In this document: positions 58,263 to 64,000 of the stretch, one piece after another
How the letters are laid out: each line of letters opens with the position of its first letter
Position numbering within the stretch: position 1 is the first letter of the stretch
Assembly (NCBI RefSeq): GCF_039503195.1
Contig: NZ_JBCJKP010000001.1
Location: forward strand, 868,001 to 932,000
DNA: 64,000 nucleotides
Source of the DNA: Streptomyces mirabilis
GTDB taxonomy: Bacteria > Actinomycetota > Actinomycetes > Streptomycetales > Streptomycetaceae
Direction: 5' to 3'
Translations under genes and position numbers: made by a program
Notes under the pieces: generated by a model
The model's input: the letters and a program-made list of their open reading frames with translations, nothing else
What the model was told of the DNA's origin: nothing
Databases searched by the model: none

Positions 58263-60362
58263 TCACCGGGCCACAGTCCCGGTTGCCGCCGTGCTCGGTG
58301 CCGGGGCGTACCCGGCGGGCCGGGCGGTGAAGACTCCCCTGCCCCGGGTCCGGCTGCGCAGCCGGGTCGCGTAGCCGAACAGCTCGACCAGCGGCACGGT
58401 CGCGGCGATCGCCGCGACGCCCGCCCGCGTGACGGAGCCCGTGACGTGCCCGCGTCGCGCCGCCAGGTCACCGAGGACCCCGCCCACGGCGTCGTCCGGC
58501 ACGGTGACCGTGACGTCCGCCACCGGTTCCAGGAGAACCATCGCGCAGGCGCGCAGTGCCTCCCGCAGCGCGAACCGGCCGGCCGTCCGGAACGCCCGCT
58601 CCGAAGAGTCCTTCAGATGGGTCGCTCCATCGGTGAGGACGACACGCACCCCGGTGACCGGATGCCCGCCGAGCGGCCCGTCGGCCAGCGCGTCACGGCA
58701 CCCGGCCTCCAGCGCCCGGACGTACTCCTGTGGCACCCGTCCGCCGACGACGGTCGAGCGGAACTCGAAGCGCGCCGCGCCCCCGTCGCCGTCGCCCGGG
58801 ACGTCCTCCAGCGGCTCCACGTCGAGCACGACATGGGCGAACTCACCGGCACCGCCGTCCTGTTTGACGTGCCGGTGAACCAGCCCCGACACTCCCCGGA
58901 CGACCGTCTCCCGATAGGCCACCCTCGGCCGGCCGACCCGGACGTCCAGACCGTGGGCGAGCCGGATCTTCTCCACCGCCACCTCCAGATGCAGTTCGCC
59001 CATGCCCGACAGGACCAGCTGGCCGGTCTCGGGGTCGGTGCGCACGACCAGCGAGGGATCCTCCTCGACCAGCCGCGTCAACGCGGACACCAACAGCTCC
59101 ACCTCAGCGCCGGCGACGGCCTCGACGGCCACCGAGACGACCGGATCGGCGACGGTCGGCGGTTCGAGAACCAACGGAGCCCCGGGGGCGCACAGGGTCG
59201 ACCCCGCGCGGGCCGACTTCAGCCCGACCACCGCGACGATGTCACCCGCCACCGCCCGCTCCAGTGGGGCGTGGCGGTCTGCCTGCACCCGCAGGATCCG
59301 GCCGATGCGCTCGGTGCGCCCCGTGCCCGAGTCCCACACCGTCTCTCCCTTCCCGATCGTGCCCGAATAGACACGCAGGTGCGTCAGCCGCCCCGTGGCG
59401 GTCCCGTTCACCTTGAACACCAGTGCCGCGAACGGTGCCGCCGGGTCGGCGAACCGCTCCTGTTCCCCACCGTCCCGGGTGCCGCGTACCGCGGGCACGT
59501 CGCGCGGCGACGGCAGGTAGGCCACCACGGCATCCAGCAGTGGCTCGATCCCGCGGTTGCGGTAGGCCGAGCCGCACAGCACCACCACGCCGTCGCCGGA
59601 ACGGGTCAGGTCGCGCAGTGCGGCGGTCAGGGTCCGCGCGGAGAGCCTCCCTTCCGCGCAGAACTCCTCGAGCGCGCCGGGGTGGAGTTCCGCCACCGCT
59701 TCCTCCAGCTGTCGGCGGCGGCCTTCCGCGGCGTCCCTCAGCGCCTCGGGCACCGGGCCTTCCTCGACCGTGTCGCGGCCTTCGGGCCAGACCAGTGACC
59801 GCATGCGCAGCAGATTCACCACACCGGTGAACCCGGCCTCCGATCCGATCGGCAACTGGACGACCAGCGGGGCCGGATGGAGCCGCTCCCTGATCGACTC
59901 GACCGCGGTGTCGAGGTCGGCACCGGCGCGGTCGAGCTTGTTGACGAAGGCGATCCTCGGCACGCCGTACCGGTCCGCCTGGCGCCACACCGCCTCGCTC
60001 TGCGGTTCGACTCCCGCGACGGCGTCGAAGACCGCCACGGCGCCGTCGAGCACCCGCAGGGAGCGCGCCACCTCGTCGGAGAAGTCCACGTGGCCCGGGG
60101 TGTCGATCAGGTTGATCCGGTGTGCGTCCCAGGCACAGCTCACGGCCGCGGCGAAGATGGTGATGCCACGATCGCGTTCCTGGGGGTCGAAGTCGGTGAC
60201 GGTGGTGCCCTCATGGACCTCACCCCGCTTGTGGGTGGTCCCGGTGAGGTAGAGGATCCGCTCGGTGAGGGTGGTCTTCCCGGCGTCGACGTGGGCGAGG
60301 ATGCCCAGGTTGCGGACGGCGGCGAGCGGGGTGTCGAGGTGACGGTGCAGGTCGGTACGCAC
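58263..60362 (-). CDS. elongation factor G paralogue (FusB/TetM-like translational GTPase)
   Basis: 699 residues. G1 AHVDAGKT, G2 region RDRGITI, G3 DTPGH, G4 NKLD are intact. Domain II, III, IV (GRVPQEYVRALEAGCRDAL, HVKQDGGAGEFAHVV) and V follow in EF-G order. It is far from housekeeping ribosomal genes, and its sequence drifts from canonical EF-G (LGILAHVDAGKTTLTERILYLTGTTHKRGEVHEG), so it is a second copy like the FusB of streptomycetes. It could give tolerance to a translation inhibitor or act in ribosome recycling; neither is proven. Start GTG 60362 follows AAAGG at a longish distance. Confidence 0.88.
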   Translation of the reverse strand: MRTDLHRHLDTPLAAVRNLGILAHVDAGKTTLTERILYLTGTTHKRGEVHEGTTVTDFDPQERDRGITIFAAAVSCAWDAHRINLIDTPGHVDFSDEVARSLRVLDGAVAVFDAVAGVEPQSEAVWRQADRYGVPRIAFVNKLDRAGADLDTAVESIRERLHPAPLVVQLPIGSEAGFTGVVNLLRMRSLVWPEGRDTVEEGPVPEALRDAAEGRRRQLEEAVAELHPGALEEFCAEGRLSARTLTAALRDLTRSGDGVVVLCGSAYRNRGIEPLLDAVVAYLPSPRDVPAVRGTRDGGEQERFADPAAPFAALVFKVNGTATGRLTHLRVYSGTIGKGETVWDSGTGRTERIGRILRVQADRHAPLERAVAGDIVAVVGLKSARAGSTLCAPGAPLVLEPPTVADPVVSVAVEAVAGAEVELLVSALTRLVEEDPSLVVRTDPETGQLVLSGMGELHLEVAVEKIRLAHGLDVRVGRPRVAYRETVVRGVSGLVHRHVKQDGGAGEFAHVVLDVEPLEDVPGDGDGGAARFEFRSTVVGGRVPQEYVRALEAGCRDALADGPLGGHPVTGVRVVLTDGATHLKDSSERAFRTAGRFALREALRACAMVLLEPVADVTVTVPDDAVGGVLGDLAARRGHVTGSVTRAGVAAIAATVPLVELFGYATRLRSRTRGRGVFTARPAGYAPAPSTAATGTVAR

Positions 60363-60796
60363 GGCCCATGGCCTTTCGGAATGATCCGGATGGGACGGCG
60401 CGATTTCCCGGACGACGCGGCCCGGGGTCGTGCCACGGGCCGTGCAAGGACCTCCGGCCACGGCACATCCCCATGGGGGCGTACGGAGCCGATCTGCCCG
60501 GCGACGGGCGGAGAGAGGTCAGATGTTCGTCACGGACCACCGGCGCCGGCCGCGCAGCCGGCACCGGGGACCCGGAGACACGAGGATCACCTCGTAGCGC
60601 GAAGGGGGAACGACGACAGCGGTGCGGTGACGCACGGCCCGGCTCCCCTCACTCGTCAGGACGCGCGCCGTGATGTTCCGCAGGTGCGGTGAGCGCGCGT
60701 TGTGGGGTGAGTGTAGGGAGCGCGAAGCGGTCGGCGCACCGGAATTTCGCTCCTCGCGCCGCGCCCGGTCCCGGAGTCGGTTCGGGGCATGTCCGG
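60363..60796. other. 434-bp gap between EF-G paralogue and alpha/beta hydrolase gene
   Basis: No gene is supported. An 11-bp stem with one mismatch (60540-60550 with 60557-60567, 6-nt loop) is visible about 180 bp upstream of the EF-G-like start. It could terminate the hydrolase transcript or form part of a leader that controls the GTPase gene. The role is open. Confidence 0.4.
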
Positions 60797-61531
60797 TCAG
60801 AGCAGGCCGGAGTCGGCCGCCGAAAGCGCGCGGGCGAGCAGTCCGCCGGGCGGCTCCGTGGGCCTCAGCAGTTCGGCGACGGCCGCCCCCGTGGCGCCGT
60901 GCCAGGTTCCGTACCGTCGGAGCATGGCGTGGTCACCGCCCTTGACCAGCAGCACACCCGCGCGGGAACCGGCGGCCCTGGCCCGGCGGACGAACGCGAT
61001 CGACTCCGACGGATCGGTGACGCGGTCGCGGTCACCGTGGAGCGCGATCACCTTCTTGTCCTGGAGGTGGGCCACCGGTTCGCCCTCCGGACACCAGGGC
61101 GCCAGCGCCACCACTCCTCCCACCTGTGTCGCCGCCGCGACGCGCAGAGCCGCCCGGCCGCCCATCGAATGACCCACGAGAATCACCGGCACCGCACCGA
61201 CGAGGCGGACGAGCTCCGCGAGCGCCCGCCGGACGTCACCGACGGGGTCGGCCCGTGAACCGTTCCAGCCCTGGAGGCGGTAGCGCACCTGTCCGAGGAA
61301 GACCTCGTCGTCCGGCACGGCCGCGGCGACGGCCCGGACCACGGGCCTCATCCGCAGCGCCGCCACGTTCCAGGGCCGTGAGCGGGCCAGACTGTCGGCC
61401 CGGCCCCCGTGCAGGACGAGCACGGCCGCACGCGCCGTGTCCGAGTGACGGACCGGCACCAGGGCGGTGTCGGCCCCGACCGGTCCACGCGTCGGTGCGC
61501 CAGAGGTCCTTGTCCGCGTTCGGCCGCGCAT
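60797..61531 (-). CDS. alpha/beta hydrolase
   Basis: 244 residues. LVPVRHSDTARAAVLVLHGGRADSLARSRPWNV gives the oxyanion-hole HGG, ILVGHSMGGRAALRVAA the nucleophile elbow GHSMG, LHGDRDRVTDPS the acidic residue region, and KGGDHAML the catalytic His. It is a cytosolic esterase/lipase-like enzyme of unknown substrate. ATG 61531 follows GGAAGAG; an upstream ATG at 61579 is less likely. Confidence 0.85.
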   Translation of the reverse strand: MRGRTRTRTSGAPTRGPVGADTALVPVRHSDTARAAVLVLHGGRADSLARSRPWNVAALRMRPVVRAVAAAVPDDEVFLGQVRYRLQGWNGSRADPVGDVRRALAELVRLVGAVPVILVGHSMGGRAALRVAAATQVGGVVALAPWCPEGEPVAHLQDKKVIALHGDRDRVTDPSESIAFVRRARAAGSRAGVLLVKGGDHAMLRRYGTWHGATGAAVAELLRPTEPPGGLLARALSAADSGLL

Positions 61532-61559
61532 CACAGCTCTTCCCGTGTTCCGACTCCGC

Positions 61560-61925
61560 CTGTGGGAGAAGTGTCCCACCGCCCACGGGTCGTCCGTCCT
61601 CCGGAGCGGATTCCAGGCGCTTGAGGTGGTGCCGGGTCAGCGCGAGGTTGCTGCGGCCACGGTCGAGTGCCAGGTGGAGGAAGAGCGGGGCGGAGGCGGC
61701 GTTGAGCGGCCTGATGAGGGGGTACTGCTCGCCGAGGGTGATCAGTGAGCGCCCGCTGCGGCACGGGACACGTGATCGTCACGGCGGTCGGCAGCCGCGC
61801 GTTGCTCGCCGTGGTTCGCCGACGAAGGTCTCGACCTCGCCGCGTTCCGCCGCGAGATCCCGGCGGTCGTGGAGGAACTCGCCCGGCATCTCGACGCCGA
61901 CGTGACCTCCTGCGGCGGCTCCTGA
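61560..61925. other. fragments of decayed genes on both strands
   Basis: On the minus strand about 61610-61745 reads LITLGEQYPLIRPLNAASAP, then LFLHLALDRGRSNLALTRHH, with no start and with a drift into the hydrolase leader. On the plus strand 61812-61925 reads WFADEGLDLAAFRREIPAVV, EELARHLDADVTSCGGS and a stop, again without an N-terminus. Both look like ends of former genes; neither can be assigned. Confidence 0.4.
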
Positions 61926-62071
61926 TCCGCGGCCCCGGGGCCCGGCCGTCGCGCCCCATCTCTCGCCCCGCCTCGCGACGAGGGAACGGTACCCGGAGTC
62001 GATGATGCCGACTGGCGAGAACCCGTCGCACTCTGTCATTCCGGCCACTGCCGGGGCCGCGATCACCCTCG

Positions 62072-62077
62072 TAGCGT
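62072..62077 (+). promoter_or_regulatory. -10 box for a probably leaderless DUF6010 gene
   Basis: TAGCGT ends 7 nt before the ATG at 62085 and no Shine-Dalgarno is present. A clear -35 element is not visible. Confidence 0.4.
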
Positions 62078-62084
62078 CTCGCGC

Positions 62085-62528
62085 ATGCTCTTCGTCGCAC
62101 CCGTACTCATCGGTGTTCTCTACGCGTTCCTCATGTCCCTGCTCCGCGAGCCCACGAGGCGGCGGTTCAACGCCATCATGGTCGCCGGGGCCGGAGCCGC
62201 CTATCTCAGCAGTGGCAGTTTCGGCGCCTGGGAGTTCGTCTTCACCGCCGCGGTCACCTACTGCGCCTACCGCGGCCTCGACTCGTACGTCTGGATCGGC
62301 GTCGCCTGGCTGCTGCACACCGCCTGGGACGCCCTGCACTACCTGCGGGGTGCCCCGATCATCCCGTTCGCCACGCACTCGTCGCTCGGCTGCGCGATCT
62401 GCGACCCGGTGATCGCCCTCTGGTGCCTGCGCGGCGGCCCCTCGCTCCCCACCCTGATCGGCTCCTGGTTCTCCAAGCGCCCCACGTCCCTGACCGACGC
62501 CTCCCCCACCGACGCCTCACACGCCTAG
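62085..62528 (+). CDS. DUF6010 family integral membrane protein
   Basis: 147 residues with four hydrophobic segments: LFVAPVLIGVLYAFLMSLL, IMVAGAGAAYLSSGSFGAWEF, FTAAVTYCAYRGLDSYVWIGVAWLLHTAWDALHYL, and a weaker one around LGCAICDPVIALWCL. His residues (LLHTAWDALHYL) and a Cys pair (CAIC) are placed as in the streptomycete members I recall under DUF6010. Function unknown. Its TAG stop overlaps the stop of the convergent oxidoreductase gene within CTAG. Confidence 0.75.
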   Translation: MLFVAPVLIGVLYAFLMSLLREPTRRRFNAIMVAGAGAAYLSSGSFGAWEFVFTAAVTYCAYRGLDSYVWIGVAWLLHTAWDALHYLRGAPIIPFATHSSLGCAICDPVIALWCLRGGPSLPTLIGSWFSKRPTSLTDASPTDASHA

Positions 62529-63784
62529 CCGCCCACGGGTGACTGTGCCGCCAGGTCCCGGGCCACCTCGCGGGCCGCGCGGGCCCCCGAGGCCAGGGCC
62601 CCCTGGACGGAGCCGGTGGCGCGGTGGTCCCCGCACACATAGCGTCGCCGGCCGACCCGGGCGGTACGGCTGAGCGGCTGTGGGGGCGGCATGGCCGGCA
62701 GCGCGTCGGGCACCGTACGCACGGTCAGCGGCTGCCAGGCGCCGGTGTCGGTGCCGTACGCCTCGGCGAGTGCTCCGCGCACCTCCGCCTCGCGGCCTCC
62801 GTGGTCCTGACCGCGTACCGAAGTGGCGATCAGCGCCATCCCGCCGGGCGCGTAGCCGGGCACCACCTCACTCAGGACGCAGGTGTTGAGGAATCTCCTC
62901 CTCACGTCCGTCACGAGGACGGGTTCGGCCAGCGGAGAGCGGGGCGCGGTGTGGTAGTACGTCGTCACGGTGCGGTACTCGGGCATCTCCAGTCCCGGCA
63001 GCAGTGCGGCTGCCTGGCCGGGCCCGGTCGCCACCACCACCGCCCGCGCGGCCAGTTCGCCCCCTGTGCCCAGGAGGACTCCGTCGTCCGTGAGCCGGGT
63101 CACCGGGGTGTCGAGGTGTACGGCGCCCGCCGGCAGCGCGTCGGCGAGCAGCCGCGGCACCGCTCCGATGCCCTCGGTCGGCAGGCACAGGGTGCCGCGC
63201 AGCATGCTGCGCCAGACGAGGTGGAACACCCTGCTGGACGTCTCCAACTCGTCCTCCAGGAAGACTCCGGAGAGGAAGGGACGGAAGAACCGCTCGACGA
63301 ACTCCTCGGAGAATCCGCCGGCAGCCAGTGCGGTGCGGGTGGTGCGGTCGTCGCCGTGCTTCACCGAACGGGCTGGAGCGAGCATGTCGCGGGCCGACAG
63401 GACACCCAGGGCGGCCAGGTCCCGACTGCCGGCCAGCCGTCCCGGACGCAGGTCGCCGAGCCTGCGGGGGCCCCGGGTCGGGTCACTGAAGCGGAGCGGG
63501 CCTTCGTCGGTGTGCACGAGGACCCCGGGGGTGAAGGGCCGCAGCCGCAGCGCGCGCAGTGCGAGGCGCCGTCGGACCTGGGGGTAGGAGGTGTTGAACA
63601 CCTGGAAGCCGCGGTCGATGACGAACCCCTCGTGACGGTCGGAGCGCATGCGCCCGCCGACCCCGTCCGAGGCCTCCAGGACGCGGACACCGAGTCCCGC
63701 CCGCGTCAGGTCGCGGGCACAGGCAAGTCCGGCGAGGCCGGCACCGACCACCAGCACGTCCGGCCCGCCACGAGTGGCGACCAT
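62525..63784 (-). CDS. FAD-dependent amine oxidase/phytoene-desaturase-like oxidoreductase
   Basis: 419 residues. The N-terminal FAD motif is VLVVGAGLAGLACARDLTRAGLGVRVLEASDGVGGRMRSDRHEGFVIDRGFQVF, with the ADP-binding GxGxxG and the GGR loop. The C-terminal FAD motif is RRYVCGDHRATGSVQGALASGARAAREVA. The middle region (GIGAVPRLLADALP) resembles the protoporphyrinogen oxidase/carotenoid desaturase superfamily. The substrate is unknown; a carotenoid or amine role is possible. GAAGGAG lies 7 nt before the ATG. It converges with the DUF6010 gene and shares a stop palindrome with it. Confidence 0.85.
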   Translation of the reverse strand: MVATRGGPDVLVVGAGLAGLACARDLTRAGLGVRVLEASDGVGGRMRSDRHEGFVIDRGFQVFNTSYPQVRRRLALRALRLRPFTPGVLVHTDEGPLRFSDPTRGPRRLGDLRPGRLAGSRDLAALGVLSARDMLAPARSVKHGDDRTTRTALAAGGFSEEFVERFFRPFLSGVFLEDELETSSRVFHLVWRSMLRGTLCLPTEGIGAVPRLLADALPAGAVHLDTPVTRLTDDGVLLGTGGELAARAVVVATGPGQAAALLPGLEMPEYRTVTTYYHTAPRSPLAEPVLVTDVRRRFLNTCVLSEVVPGYAPGGMALIATSVRGQDHGGREAEVRGALAEAYGTDTGAWQPLTVRTVPDALPAMPPPQPLSRTARVGRRRYVCGDHRATGSVQGALASGARAAREVARDLAAQSPVGG

Positions 63785-63901
63785 GGGAACACTCCTTCGA
63801 TCAACGGCTCCGTCGTCGCGGTGATGCCCGGCGCGGTGATGCCCGGCGCGGAAACGCCGGCACCGCCCCCGAAAGGGGCAGCACCGGCGGACGGGGCGGT
63901 G

Positions 63902-64000
63902 TCAGTGTCCGGACCCGTAGTGTCCGCCGAGCTGATCGCGGTAATGCGGGTCACCGAGGTGCTTCTCCTTGTCGAACTCCGGTGCCGACTTGATTTCGTC
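63902..64000 (-). CDS. C-terminus of a PRC-barrel-like stress protein (partial)
   Basis: The last 32 residues are visible: DEIKSAPEFDKEKHLGDPHY, then RDQLGGHYGSGH and a stop. The APEFDKEKHLGDP...YRDQLGGHY tail is reminiscent of streptomycete PRC-barrel proteins, but the domain itself lies outside the window, so the family is a guess. It is 118 bp upstream of the oxidoreductase start on the same strand. Confidence 0.5.
   Translation of the reverse strand, partial: DEIKSAPEFDKEKHLGDPHYRDQLGGHYGSGH

Overview
The window reads as chromosome of a Streptomyces or close actinobacterial relative. GC is very high, third codon positions are almost all G or C, GTG starts and GTGA/ATGA overlaps are frequent, several genes look leaderless, and the families are typical of streptomycetes (SpoIIE phosphatases, HATPase anti-sigma modules, a SigB/SigF-type sigma factor, a DUF1996 protein with an LAxTG tail, a GylR-like IclR regulator, mutA-mutB-meaB). 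I see no rRNA, tRNA, CRISPR array or complete insertion sequence. The content is mostly accessory or strain-variable, with several decayed genes.

Region by region. 1-3027: two methyltransferases on the minus strand (one cut by the window edge and frameshifted) and a large membrane protein. 3200-8100: a MarR/MFS efflux pair, a GNAT acetyltransferase, a broken GH2 glycosidase and a polysaccharide deacetylase. 8120-15116: a sugar-responsive locus with two paralogous xylose-type binding lipoproteins in opposite orientations around a large GAF-PAS-GAF-PP2C-HATPase phosphatase; the second binding protein leads an ABC ATPase and a permease. 15267-17360: a secreted DUF1996 protein with a sortase-E-type signal. 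17507-19828: an iclR-glpK unit.

20507-28550 is the most interesting locus. SbnA- and SbnB-type enzymes would make L-2,3-diaminopropionate (Dap). Beside them lie an adenylation-thiolation NRPS and a separate thiolation/six-TM/three-hexapeptide-domain protein that matches the C-terminal half of epsilon-poly-lysine-synthetase-like (Pls/PosA) enzymes. This suggests a split machine for a Dap-based cationic polymer or oligomer. A perfect 3 x 20 bp repeat carrying a ribosome binding site lies inside the operon.

28600-31248: arsR/arsC, then a Ppx/GppA phosphatase coupled to a histidine-phosphatase-fold protein that has lost its catalytic motif. 31328-39666: an arabinan/arabinoside utilisation cluster (LacI regulator, GH127, binding protein, two permeases, secreted GH plus ricin domain). 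39667-40733: debris including an MFS C-terminus. 40734-43076: an acyltransferase and a P450 that converge with no gap. 43469-48449: methylmalonyl-CoA mutase and its GTPase chaperone. 48591-56032: an orphan molybdo-hydroxylase FAD domain, a GNAT, a DMT permease, an FUSC exporter, a cysteine-desulfurase-like enzyme, and a PRC-barrel/small membrane protein pair. 56088-58150: a divergent anti-sigma/sigma pair around a perfect inverted repeat. 58263-64000: an EF-G paralogue, an alpha/beta hydrolase, a DUF6010 protein, an FAD oxidoreductase and the 3' end of another gene.

Functions come from motifs read by eye and knowledge of the families; no database search was run. Start codons were chosen by Shine-Dalgarno position, coupling or a leaderless -10 box, and alternatives are noted.
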